Source: Ianthella basta
Lineage: Eukaryota > Porifera > Demospongiae > Verongiida > Ianthellidae
Direction of reading: 5' to 3'
Assembly: GCA_964019415.1 (NCBI GenBank)
Contig: OZ025871.1
Span: 6,328,213 to 6,392,212 of the forward strand
DNA: 64,000 nt
The notes under the pieces were generated by a model. The model searched no databases. It was not told the DNA's origin and saw nothing but the letters and a program-made list of their open reading frames with translations. Shown one piece after another: positions 1-10,334 of the stretch; within the stretch, counting starts at the first letter, position 1; every line of letters starts with the position of its first letter. The translations under genes and the position numbers were made by a program.

Positions 1-500
1 TTAAACTATTGTGCAACTGATGTACATTGCCCATTGTTTGACTCTCTTCTTTGCTGACCCTGAGCTTTAGCCTTTTAATGTGTTGCTCACTGTATCAGAC
101 AGCTGTCAGTGGTTGTGCGTATGCCTTTTAACTAGAACAAGCTGAGAAAGGACACTGCTTTAGGGCTTCTGATGTACTCATGTTCTGTGCGGAACTGTCC
201 ATATTTTCCTCTTTGTGTGACTGCTGGTGTGTTGCTGCAGATTTGTACTGTTCTAATTGCATTTGCACACCCTGCTACCTACACTCAGTCTACGTATTTC
301 TCCTGCTTATACCCCGTTTGTTCCCCTATCTCAAGTCCACATCCCTGCAATGGGTGACCTATTAGCATAGCTGCTTAGCCTCACTCCTTCCTCTGTCTCA
401 TTGTAAGCCATCCCTCCTTTCACCACCTCCTGCTCTCACAGACTACATATTCTAGATAATTCATATGCTCATGTGTACTTCACCTCCTTGCTCACTGCAG
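1..500 (+). repeat. Intron upstream of exon A1, duplicated near 21.7 kb
   Basis: No coding exon is seen. About 80-440 matches 21735-22085 (shared stretches such as GTACTCATGTTCTGTGC and CCACATCCCTGCAATGGGTGACC), with small indels. Short ORFs here are open only by chance in both copies. It ends in a pyrimidine-rich tract and the CTCACTGCAG acceptor of exon A1. Confidence 0.6.
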
Positions 501-711
501 AGCCTGAGCTGTGACCTTCTGGACAAGATGGCTACATCACTAGCTCAGAACAAGACAATGACAAAGCTGGAATTGAAGAGTGGTGGCTTAATACCTAATG
601 AAGATGTCAAGCTATTCACCCACCACCTCCTATTGGGCCTCAGCAACAACACTACATTGACTGATTTGTCACTGAGTCTACCATCACAGTGCTGGGACTG
701 GCCTTGTGATG
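501..711 (+). CDS. LRR-like exon A1 (phase 0 to 1)
   Basis: This is an internal exon between acceptor CACTGCAG and donor GTGAGT (712). It is 211 bp and encodes about 70 residues starting SLSCDLLDKMATSLAQNK, then a T-x-L-x-L-x-L strand and a second LSNNTTLTDLSLSL repeat. The pattern is that of RNI/NLR-type leucine-rich repeats (helix AxALxxN followed by a TLxxLxL strand). It has exactly the length of exon A5 at 60.6 kb. The intron to B1 is only 537 bp, unlike the later 3-14 kb introns. The exon calls are from splice motifs and paralogue comparison; no transcript evidence is available. Confidence 0.75.
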
Positions 712-1248
712 GTGAGTTGAATGACAGTTTTTGATGTGTCACACTGACCTTGTAAGCTGTGATCATTGTCTGTAAACTGTAATGTGTACAGCTTGTCATA
801 CATTGCCTTTAGTGGTCCAGGCTCTCTGCAACTAGTGCTGGTAATGATAATGACCAGTGCAGATACTGACTTGAAGGGTCTCAAAGCTGCTCTCCTTACA
901 ACCTGCACTGTGTGCTACCTGTGTCCTAGTGTTTCATATTGTTGTAGCTTTGTAGTTGTTAGTGACGGCTTGATATTGCCCACTTGTGGTTTGATGTACT
1001 AATCACTCACACACCTGTCATTTCACTATGATGCTTACATACATGGGATTAATGCAAGTAGAGATTCACTCACTTGTTGTTGATGTAATAGTAATGGTAG
1101 TAGGTAATTGTACTTGACTGCCAACCATGGCACAACCCATGCAGTTCTAACTGTGTTGTGGAAGACTTAATTGTCAATTGTGTGTAAACCTTATAATGAA
1201 CCACACTCACACTTGTAGCAGCTCATTTACAAACCATTCTCTCTATAG

Positions 1249-1379
1249 GCAATGTGGTGCAGAGGAGTGTGAAAAGGGTCACCTTATCACGTGTCCCACT
1301 TGATGTGGTGTGTGGTGTTGTGGATTACTTTGAACATGTGAAAGAACTGAAGTGTGAGGACATCAAGGACCCACAGCAG
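1249..1379 (+). CDS. LRR-like exon B1 (phase 1 to 0)
   Basis: Acceptor CTCTATAG, donor GTACGT at 1380; 131 bp. It encodes a module with core RVPLDVVCGVVDYFEHV and KELKCEDIKDPQQ. All six B exons share the VPLD/CTPLD...C...V...L.C.D...P core. The one-base entry completes the codon left open by A1. It probably supplies the segment between two LRR units. The function is inferred only from the association with A exons. Confidence 0.75.
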
Positions 1380-1904
1380 GTACGTTTGTATATATTTTAC
1401 ATCCTTGTTGTGCATTATGTATGCAGAGTCGGCTAACTCATAAGAGGAATACAGATAACAAACACCTGCTGCCTTTGATAAGCTAACATTAATGTAATAC
1501 AAGCTAGCATGGCCTTTGGCTGTTCTTGATCTGCCTCTCGTCACCGGCTGGATGGTGCAGGCTATCTTGCGCTGTTTGACTGGTTCCAATTGGCCAACAT
1601 TGGTGGTATGGATAGTGCCATCTGCACTTTGGTGACACTGGCTGGAAAGCGTCAATGTTGATTGCACTGGCCTAGGCCCTGCCACGCACTTTCGTGCATG
1701 CACATACGTATACTCACAAGTGTGTGTGCAACAGCAATGTGCAGTAGCTGTATGTGGCAAGGGCCCTGAGTATCAAAATGTGACTGTTTGTGCACAAGTG
1801 GTTTAGCTGGAATGCGAGGAACTCACTACACACAGTGTTAGTGCATGACCATAAACAAACAGTGGGAAGTGAGGTGAGCCCCACTGGCCACAGTAAGCAT
1901 GTTC
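1380..1904 (+). repeat. Intron; part shared with 29998-30298
   Basis: From about 1595 the sequence (CCAACATTGGTGGTATGGATAG onward, through AAACAGTGGGAAGTGAGGTG) matches 29998-30298, directly upstream of another U unit. No exon or conserved ORF is seen. The minus-strand open frame across 1287-1760 runs through exon B1 and is not supported. Confidence 0.5.
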
Positions 1905-3781
1905 AGAGACATGGCACATGAAGGCAATGAAGAAAGCATAACTTGTGCATTGCCAGTTTGCTGGCTTCTGATCGAGTGGATCCATGTGTGCACCTTTTGC
2001 TAAACATTCACAGTACACATTTGACCACTTGTGCATAGACTACCTTGCTGTGTTCAGTCCAGCACTCTATTTAGAATGTGAACAGCATACTTCACTCAAA
2101 CCAACACACAGCAGACATACTGAAGCCATGTGTGCACTTGTGGCCTACAGACTGATTTACCCATGGTGGCAGCTGGTGTGTAATTATATAATGGGCCTGC
2201 ACTAATCTTCACAGCAAGCAATATTTGCAGTGTCTAGTACAACTCTCAAGACTCTCATTTGGAATGTGCTCCCTGGGAACAGCATGGACCTCTACTGCCA
2301 GTCAGTGCTACTTTGCCTGCCTTGTTGCAGAAGATGGCTTTTATTTTGAGTGCACATTACTTTCTCAGTTCATCGAAAGTTATTAGGAGCAGTAATGTAT
2401 TGGTTTAGTGGTAGTACAGTCAAACGTTAGCATAGGCGTTGGAGCACTTTTAAAATGGATGGGTAACATTAAAAGTGCTTCGCTCACTTATACATAGATA
2501 TCTAGCTTTATGCGATTACTTAAGTCTGCTACTAAGTTGGGATGATAAAGAACAGTCTCTGTGAGGTGTATAATTAACAGTTGGCAAGTTTGTAGTACAG
2601 TAGTTCAAAGTTGGCCAAATACTCTAGAACTGTGCAGGTCTTTAGGCTGTGAGCTGACTGCTTCCTCTAAACCTGCTTAGCCTGCTGCTGCATCTCCATT
2701 GTGCACTTAAATCATCCACTAGCACTTGGCTTGTGACGATGTAAGGCTGTAGTATGTAACAGTGGACACAACAGAGATGCAATGCATGGAATGGCTTCCT
2801 ACTGTAGCCAGTTTGGTACACCAACCAAGTTCATCACCATGATCTGGCCTAGGTCTATTGGAATCGAAAGAACAGGAGTAAAAGCAGCACTTTGGAAGAT
2901 CTGTACCGACTAGGGCTCCCCAGATCTGTGTAGTCCTTGGGCACCAGGACTGTGAGGTGTGAGAAGACTGAGGGGGCCTGTTCCCTTCTAAGAAAACTGG
3001 AGGGGGCACTGACTTGGACACTAACACTGCTACTCTACACTTCACTGAGTAAGGGTCTATTAAATTGCGTTGGTGGAAAGTAATTATGCAATTCTGTTAT
3101 GTCCTTTCTCTCTGCCCTCTAATGAGTGCATTGTTGTACATAAGATTATCTGTAGTTGTCTCCTCTATGTACAGTGCTGCTGAAGGTAAAAGCTAATTTT
3201 TCTGCATTTGGAAGTTGTTGTTGAAGTTGATACTTCAGCATACGTAGTGCCTCTAAAATCAGAGGTACCGGGATACGATAGCTCCAGAGGTTATCACTCA
3301 GTCACCTTGTCCACATCCTCTAATCTAGTCATGTTTGGCAAATGCATCTTGTAACTTTCCCTTCAATGTGTGCAGCATGCTATGGTGTTTTGTGTCTGCT
3401 TAATAAGTGAATGTAGTGTGTTTTTGACATGCCATCTTATGGCCCTGTGTGGCGCTGTATGTATCCGCTGTTTGTGACGTCATTAAAATGGCGAGAGGTC
3501 ACACGGGCGGTCGCAAGGGACAAGAGAAGTCGAACTTCACACAGAGCTCGCATGTTGTCTGTGATTGAAACTTACAAGAAGCAACCTGGTGTAGAGGTAT
3601 CGAATGCGTTTCGGTTTCTTATCCGTCAGCGCTGCTTCTCACGGTGACTTACGGAAATTCACAGCGAAAAAAGTTGGATAGCCCTCTGTTGCAGCGTGTC
3701 ATTTCCTCCTGCTGCCAGCAACCATTCTACACCATATGTCTGTGAAGATTGTGAACAGGACTTGCCACACCTCTGCCCCCT
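1905..3781 (+). repeat. Duplicated unit U, copy 1a (truncated)
   Basis: This is the first of the U units (others begin near 18300, 26990, 30430 and 50890). It starts around CATGTTCAGA.ACATGGCACATGA and carries the CRE-bearing mini-gene fossil. It breaks inside mini-gene exon 2 at about 3781, where the sequence jumps back to the U position equivalent to 2170 (GGCAGCTGGTGTGTAATTAT). The second partial unit therefore follows directly, which looks like an unequal recombination or deletion joint. Confidence 0.65.
3475..3781 (+). pseudogene. U mini-gene fossil, copy 1 (promoter, exon 1, broken exon 2)
   Basis: A palindromic TGACGTCA (3475-3482) lies six bases before ATGGCG. Downstream an open frame reads MLSVIETYKKQPGVEVSNAF and ends at a donor-like CACG|GTGACT (3643). 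About 51 bp on, TTGCAG (to 3694) starts exon 2, which is cut at 3781 by the recombination joint. The best copy is at 52.47-52.97 kb. The product is not recognised. Confidence 0.4.
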
Positions 3782-5781
3782 TGGCAGCTGGTGTGTAATT
3801 ATATAATGGGCCTGCACTAATCTTCACAGCACGCAATATTTGCAGTGTCTAGTCCAACTCTCAAGACTCTCATTTGGAATGTGCTCCCTAGGAACAGCAT
3901 GGTCCTCTACTGCCTCCTTTATTGCAGAAGATGGCTTCCATTTTGAGTGCACATTACTTTTTGGTTCATTGAAAGTTATTAGAAGCAACAATGTATTGGT
4001 CTAATGGTAGTGAAGTCAAATGTTAGCAAAGGCATTGGAACACTTTTATAATAGTTTGGTAACTTAAAGTCTAAAAGTGTTGTGCTCGCTTATACATAGA
4101 TATGTAGCTTTATGGGATTACTTAAGTCAGCTGCTAATCGGAATGGTAAAGAACAGTATCTGTGAGGTGTATAATTAACAGTTGAAAAGTTTGTAATACA
4201 GTAGTTCAAAGGTGGCCAAATTGGCTAGAACTGTGCCAACTTTAGGCTGTAAGCTGACTGCTTCCTCTAAACCTGCTTAGCCTGCTGCTGCATCTCCATT
4301 CTGCACTTAAATCATCCACTAGCACTTGGCTTGTGATGATGTAAGGCTGTAGTATGTAACAGTGGACACAACAGAGAAGCAGTGCATGGAATGGCTTCCT
4401 ACTGTCACCAGTTTGGTACACCAGCCAAGTTCATCACCATGATCTGGCCTAGGTCTTTTGTAATTGAAAGAACAGGAGTAACAGCAGCACTGTGGAAGAT
4501 CTGTACTGACTAGGGCTCCTCCGATCACTGTAGTCCTTGGGCACCAGGACTGTGAGGTGTGAGAAGACTGAAGGGACCTATCCCCCTTCTAAGAAACTGA
4601 AGGGGGGAGGGGGGCACTGACTTGGACACTAACACTGCTTCCCTAGCACTTCACTGAGTAAGGTGTATTAAAATTACTGTGGTTAAAAGCAATTATGCAA
4701 TTCTGTTATGTCCTTTCTCTCCACCTTCTAATGAGGGCATTTTCAAACACGTAGTTGCCTCCTCTATGTATAGTGCTGCTGAAGGTAAAAGCTATTTTTC
4801 CTGCATTTGGAAGTTGTTGTTGAAGCTGAGACTTCAGTAGTGACTCTGAAGTGAGAGGTAGCTACCAGGACATGATAGCTCCAGAGGCTATCACTCAGTC
4901 ACCTTGTCCACATCCTCCAATCTAGTCATGTCTAGCTCATGTATTAATTACCACTCCATTACTAAGTATCTTGTCCTCCCTCTGGACCTCCTACCTTCTG
5001 TTTGCCCTCTCACCACTCCATGGCGTATCTCACACACTTCACAGTTGTTCTTTCTCTCAAGCCTCTTCCTCATCACTCCTACTGCCTGTGCCTACTTCCA
5101 TCTCTTGCCTGTTTTCATTCCTCACACAGTCCAAGCCAGTCACTTTCAAGCACTAACAGCTTTCAGCTCTGTAGGCCTTCAATAATGAATAACTGCTTTC
5201 TAGTTTTGAAATGATTCCTCACCACACCCACTGCTGTCAGTGCCTGGTTGATTCCCATCTCAGTATGGCCCATCTACTCTACCCACTCCAATCGAGAGTC
5301 TGGCGCCACCACTCTACGGACATTTCACTGCTTCACAATGCCGAGAACTGGTACCTAACCTTTGACTGAGGTTTACTTGTTGGTGTACTATATTATTTAG
5401 ATGTAGCTAACACTTCTGACACTGCTGACCACTGTCTAATCATTAAAAGGCTAAGCACCATGCATGTTAATCCACAAGCTGTGAATTGGATCCAATCTTG
5501 CATTCCTGCAACAAAGCTGTCTCTGTGGGTGATACTGTATCTGCCCATTAGAATTGTATTGTGAAGTGTTCTGCAGGGATCTCCATCTATCATGTCAGTA
5601 ATGTGTTAACAGTAAGTGTTCTTTGGGACACTAGCTGGGGCACTCCTACCAACCTTGGCAGGTGATGACTGTTGACTTCATGCAATGCTAATAGTGTCAA
5701 TATTTCACTGTATACAGTTGTGGTGCATGCAATGATCAATTTTAGTTATGCCTTAATTGCCTTCAGGTACATAGGGAGGTT
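3782..5781 (+). repeat. Duplicated unit U, copy 1b (internal deletion)
   Basis: This partial U resumes at the GGCAGCTGGTGTGTAATTAT position. Near 4936 it skips the promoter and mini-gene segment and passes straight into the C/T-rich tract before the last mini-gene exon. It ends at the LINE insertion point, where GGGAGGTT (5774-5781) matches the uninterrupted sister site at 32874-32882. Confidence 0.6.
5232..5610 (+). pseudogene. Fossil reverse-transcriptase fragment in U copy 1b
   Basis: With stops and frameshifts, the reading resembles the QFGFR..HST, then NW..TFD.G..VGV.YLDVA..SDTADH palm segment of CR1/L2/Jockey-type RTs. It ends in a decayed GVPQGS-like stretch (GTTCTGCAGGGATCTCC). The same fossil is in every U unit, so it predates the duplications. 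Confidence 0.45.
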
Positions 5782-6118
5782 AGATAGATAGATAGATAGA
5801 TAAATTTTCATTTGAACAGGAAGTACCCCTTCAGCAAAGATGCTGGTCTTCTAGGGGGTCCTGCAAATTTACAGATAAGGTAAACTAGAAATAGAAACAA
5901 TTTACAATGTGCTTATATGGAGATGGCTAATGAGGAAAAAAGGGAAACATGTGTCATTTGCAAGCTTAAATTAATTAAAATGAGAGTGAAGATTTCAATC
6001 AATAATTCTAATCTTTCTCTTAAATTCACTAGGATTGTCTAAATCTCTCAATTCTTTAGGAAGCTTGTTCCACTCCTGGCTTGCTCAGAAGGTAAAAGAT
6101 TTACGATAAAACTCAGTT

Positions 6119-7829
6119 TTAACTTTGGGGGAGGATCAGGTTGAATTTGCCACGTGTTCTGGTATTACCAATCTGGGCGTTTGTCTTCAAACGTTCTCTG
6201 ATGGTAATGGGGGCTCGTCCTGTCATGCATCTGTGCACCATAGCCATTCTCATCAGCTCCCCTCTCTTCTCCAGTGTCTTCCATCCCAAAACCTGCCAAA
6301 GTTCCTCACTAGGAGTTTTGGGAGGCTTTGAAAGTACAATATGCATACCATAGTTCAGGATCCTCTCCAACTCCAGGCGCATTTTCTTTGAACACTCTAA
6401 CCATACAGTTGAACAGTAATCTAGGTGAGGCAAGACAATAGCATTATAGATGCTCCTTTTGATGGTAGTTGGTAGCACATGCTGAAGGCGTCTCAAACTT
6501 GCTAAGCCAGCACAAGCCTTTCTCTTTACCTCTTTCACTTGCTCTTTCTATTGTAACTTATCATCTAACAGGACACAGAGGCATTTTACCACCCTACTCC
6601 TCTCTAATTGTTTCCCATCAATCTTTACCTGTACCTCCATAGTCTCCTGCTCTCTCCTCTTCCTTGATAGCACAAGTAGCTTAGTCTTCTGTACATTTAG
6701 ATTTAGCTTATTGGCTTTCACCCAATTGTCCATTTCCTTTAAATCGTTTACCAAACACTGCTCTAGGTCACCCTTGTCTGCCCTCACTACTGACACCGTG
6801 GTGTCATCAGCAAACTGCTAACATTTCCAGATTGAATAGCCTGTGGCAGATCATTTACATACATGGGCCAAGGATTGAACCTTGTGGGACTCCCCTCTGG
6901 ATTTCAGCCCACTCCGATTCGGCTGCACCAACACGCACTCTCTGCTTCCTATCACGTAGGTACCCTAAAAACCATCTCATCTCAGCACCATTGACACCAT
7001 GGCTAGCGTCTGTAGCAAAATAGCTTGATCTACCATGTCAAATGCTTTGCTTAGATCCATAAAAATGGCACCCACCAGCTCATCATTATCTAATGCCTCT
7101 CTCCATTCATCAACTAGATTCACCAATACATCTTGAGTAGAATGACCAGGTCTAAATCCAAACTGTATGGGATGAAGCAGGCTATTCTCTTGTAGATAGG
7201 TGTACAACTGCCTATGCACAAGTCTTTCTAGCACCTTCACAACCACTGGGAGTACCGAAATAGGTCTGTAGTTCCCCACAAGGTCGCTTGATCCATTCTT
7301 TGGCACAGGTGTAACCAGTGCTGCCTTCCATTCACTTGGCAGATCTCCACACTTTAGGCTAGAATTAAACAGTGAAGTCAAACTCCTGGCTAATTCCACA
7401 TGCAGTCATGCAAAGGAGTTTACCACTAATCTTGTCAACACCGATTGCCTTGTTTGGGTCTAACACCTTTAGTAACTTCAATACATCCTCCTCCTCAATT
7501 TCGCTGAACTTAAAGCTTGAATCACAAGCCTTCAACAACCCACACACATTGTACATAACCTCCCTAGGGTTCCCATCATTTGTCATCCTAACAATAGACG
7601 AGAAGAAATCACCAAATTCCTCCGCAATGGCTAGCTCATCTGTTAGTACCTCTGCATGAGTATCTCTCCTTAGTGTCTCAACACCACCTCTGCCCTTTCC
7701 CCCCAACAGCCTATTAATTTCTGTCCAAGTCTTCTTAGTTTTGTTTGCTGACTGAGACTCGGAGAGTGCCCGAAAGTATTGCAGCTTTGCCTTCCTAAGT
7801 TCCAGTGTCACCTTGTTTCTCAACTCTTT
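6119..7829 (-). pseudogene. LINE reverse transcriptase, frameshifted
   Basis: Continues the element after the stop. The linker (LTLELRKAKLQYFRAL) is open to 7365. A frameshift near 7380 leads into RT motifs NYRPISVLPV, QFGFRPGHST and MDLSKAFDMVDQ (6977-7399). Further breaks precede RGVPQGSILGP (6865-6897) and FADD (6803-6814). The thumb segment (6548-6796) and a C-terminal part with PHLDYCSTVW (6119-6538) follow in other frames. CR1/L2 clade is the best fit. All catalytic motifs can still be seen, but the frame is not continuous. Confidence 0.85.
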
Positions 7830-9206
7830 TTAATGCTTCCAGTCTTCCTCACTTCCAGTCTTCTTAGCTTTCTTACAATGGTAATTTCTTGTCCTCATCA
7901 ACACACGTAGTTCACGTGTTATCCAAGGTAGTGTTTTGACTCTCACTCTAGCTTTCTTCAAAAGTACATGGGAATCTACAATCTTCCAAAACAACATCTT
8001 CCAGTAATCCCATTTACTGTCCATATCATCAAGTGCCTCCATCACGCCATCATGCCATGGTGCTGCATCTAGCTCTGCTACTAACCTCTCCAGATTGCAC
8101 TTGCTGAAACAATGAACCAACGTCATAGTGTTCACTCCTCTTTTACCACAACCAGTTACAACACCATAAATAAGAGAGTGATCACTCAAGCCAAGCTCTA
8201 GACAGCCCACTCTATCCAGTACAGCACCAATATCATCTGTAGTGAACATTAGATCAATTTGCGTCCGAGATGTCTGGGTCACCCGAGTGGGTTCCCTTAC
8301 CATCTGTACAAGGCCATAATCAGACGTCATGTCTTCAAGCTTAACACACTTAGAATCATTTAGCAACATATCACAGTTGAAATCACCCATTATCACAACA
8401 GGGGCCTTCTCAGCAACTGCCTTTTCAACCATTACCACCATACTATCCATCCAAGAAGCTTTAGCATCTGGTGGTCGATATACATTGCAGATCAAAAGAT
8501 TGGTCTTTCTAAGTTTCACCTCAATCCATAGAATCTCTAGATCAGTATCCTCCAAATCACTCCGTCTTATACTCGTCACACACTCAGACACGTAAACCAG
8601 GAGACCACCTCCTCTACCACTGCCCCTGTCTCTCTTATGCGAACTAAAACCAGCAACAGCCAACTCACCAGTTGGTATATTGTCATTTAGCCATGTCTCA
8701 CTCAGTCCAAGCACATGGGCACATTTGTGCTCTTGCAGAAAGAGTTGTACCTCGTCCTTCTTGTGTACCAAGCTTCTAACATTTAGATGGTTGATCACTA
8801 GGGCATCGTCAGTCCCATCCAGGCAGTTTAGCTTCGCAGCCTCAGATCCAGATGGCAAAATGTGCCGGTTTACCTCAGATGGACTTCTACTGGAGGCGCA
8901 GAGACAACACACTGGCCCAGGATTTCGCTCAACGTCCCCTAAGAGTAGCAACAACCAGTAGCAAGTGGGGATTGTGGCCGACTGTGGCCTTCGAGATCGG
9001 TGTTGGAGATTGGGACAAAGGTGTGAACACTGTCCCCACAGGCAATGGACAAAGCGCGAGTGACTCCCACCAGTCTGGGTACGCGGTGCAAGCAATATCT
9101 CCACGTTAGGCGTCTGAGGGATCTGAGGGATCTCGTAAGAAGTAACAGTCTGAATAATAGCAAGACTCATCCATAGAAACGTGCTCGTGAATCGCCATGA
9201 CGCCAT
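7830..9206 (-). CDS. LINE N-terminal region: hydrophobic leader, 2A-like motif, APE endonuclease
   Basis: A 458-codon frame. Residues 1-25 are hydrophobic (FTSTFLWMSLAIIQ) and could act as a signal peptide. GDVERNPGP at residues 90-98 (8913-8939) matches the D-V/I-E-x-N-P-G-P consensus for 2A ribosome skipping. Such motifs are known at the N-terminus of some invertebrate APE LINEs. The apurinic-type endonuclease runs from about 137 to 350, with N142, E170 (SETWL), GDFN 274-277 and the terminal SDH at 341-343. The frame stops at TAA (7830-7832), but the same frame stays open beyond it, so this is a nonsense mutation rather than the natural end. Confidence 0.85.
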   Translation of the reverse strand: MASWRFTSTFLWMSLAIIQTVTSYEIPQIPQTPNVEILLAPRTQTGGSHSRFVHCLWGQCSHLCPNLQHRSRRPQSATIPTCYWLLLLLGDVERNPGPVCCLCASSRSPSEVNRHILPSGSEAAKLNCLDGTDDALVINHLNVRSLVHKKDEVQLFLQEHKCAHVLGLSETWLNDNIPTGELAVAGFSSHKRDRGSGRGGGLLVYVSECVTSIRRSDLEDTDLEILWIEVKLRKTNLLICNVYRPPDAKASWMDSMVVMVEKAVAEKAPVVIMGDFNCDMLLNDSKCVKLEDMTSDYGLVQMVREPTRVTQTSRTQIDLMFTTDDIGAVLDRVGCLELGLSDHSLIYGVVTGCGKRGVNTMTLVHCFSKCNLERLVAELDAAPWHDGVMEALDDMDSKWDYWKMLFWKIVDSHVLLKKARVRVKTLPWITRELRVLMRTRNYHCKKAKKTGSEEDWKH

Positions 9207-9751
9207 TTTTCCATTTATACGTTGCTATCTCTAGGTTTGAACAGTAATCATTCTTCTTGCTGCGACATAGAATTAGTAGTGCAATTTATTTCCTGTTCCC
9301 ACCAGTCCTTCATCTCTTATTCCATTAATTCATTGCAATCCCGCCCTAACTCCCTTTCTGACCTTGTGCATAAGCTAGCAGTTGTGTGAGTATTTGGTAT
9401 GTCTGGTATCCAACTCTAACATATTCAGAAGACATGGCACATAGAGGCAACAAAACAGTATAACTTGTGCATGGATGGCCACTTTACTGGCTTCTTATTT
9501 AGTAAACCATGTGTGCACTGTTTACTCAGCAGTCACTGAAAAGTTAACCATGTGTGCACTTGTGGTCTACTGACTGACTTACCAGTAGTGGCAGCAGGTG
9601 TGTTATGGACTGCACCTGTATTACAGGAGATTGATCTTCAGCTACAGATAATGGCTTCCATTTAGGGTGCCCTTTGTTTTCTGAGTTACTGAAAGATTAG
9701 GAGCTGTATATGTGCATGCATTGTAGTGCTATAATAGTTGTACATAATTAC

Positions 9752-9905
9752 TATGTCAAGTCTAATGAAAGTCACAACCCGAAAGAAATGTAGGCGAAGA
9801 AAGGATAATTGACACCAGCTGGTATTGAACCCGGGACAGTTTACGCCCTATTGCGGATTTTCAGCAGCCCAAGCTAACCAACCAAGCCAGAACAATTCAC
9901 CCTTC
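9752..9905 (-). repeat. tRNA-derived repeat fragment with B box
   Basis: On the minus strand GGTTGGTTAGC (D-arm/A-box-like) precedes GGGTTCAATACC, a pol III B box (GGTTCRANNCC). The anticodon arm cannot be paired, so this is not a functional tRNA. The same core lies at about 33390-33560 and inside the TIR elements at 10084 and 33723. Confidence 0.5.
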
Positions 9906-10083
9906 TTTGCCTTATAGGCCAGTTTGGAACAATGTAGTGGCTCAACCAGCCTCAAAGGTGTGCCACCAACTGCTGCCACTTAGAACCTATGTACAACAAG
10001 TCAGTACAGAACAATGGACCTGAATGAGCGGGCTGCTGACTGCAGCCACTAATCAACCCGGTACTGTGCTCCTATTCTATTTT

Positions 10084-10334
10084 GTATGTAAGATAAATGA
10101 GTCCAATATAACCATGTCAAGTCTAATGAAAGTCACGACTCGAAAGAAATGTACGAAACAAAGGGAAGATTGGCACCAGCTAGCATCAAAACCGGGAAAA
10201 CTTACGCCCTATTGCGGGGTTTCAGCGGCCCAAGCTAACCAACCATTCAGAACAATCCAATTTTTCCCTTCCCTGCCTACATTTCTTTCGAATTAGACTT
10301 GATACAGTTACAACCGACTCATCTATCTTACATA
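10084..10334. mobile_element. MITE-like TIR element with tRNA-like core, copy 1
   Basis: The left end GTATGTAAGATAAATGAGTC is matched in inverted form by GACTCATCTATCTTACATA at the right. Inside this, GTCAAGTCTAAT ... CGAAAGAAATGTA is repeated inverted as TACATTTCTTTCGAATTAGACTTGA. The centre carries the tRNA-like minus-strand sequence, with its B box decayed here. It has no ORF. The duplicate is at 33723-33972. Confidence 0.55.

Larger units (their letters stand above)
5782..9232 (-). mobile_element. CR1/L2-like non-LTR retrotransposon (LINE-1 of this window)
   Basis: A 3.45-kb insertion in reverse orientation. Its 3' end is a (GATA)n microsatellite at 5782-5803 (TATC on the coding strand), as is typical of CR1/L2 tails. 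Its 5' end is at about 9232. The flanks repeat AGGTT (5777-5781 and 9233-9237), and the empty site survives in the sister duplicate at about 32870-32900. It carries one APE-RT reading frame preceded by a signal-like N-terminus and a 2A-like motif. It is broken by one in-frame stop and several frameshifts, so it is probably immobile. Confidence 0.88.

Noticed and set aside
1287-1760. 157-codon minus-strand ORF
   Set aside because: Antisense across exon B1 and intron; no motif and not kept in the duplicate near 30 kb.
1984-2205. 73-codon ORF starting MCAPFAKHSQYT, repeated in U units (18401, 27084, 30523)
   Set aside because: Its conservation equals that of the surrounding recent duplication, the fifth copy lost the ATG, and there are no recognisable motifs.
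2642-3045. Minus-strand ORFs in the middle of U (also 4319-4528, 51608-51915)
   Set aside because: Frames and lengths differ between copies and no domain is visible; they are explained by duplication.
9795-9900. Possible functional tRNA gene on the minus strand
   Set aside because: The D-arm and B box look right, but the anticodon stem does not pair and there is no acceptor stem; better seen as a tRNA-derived repeat.
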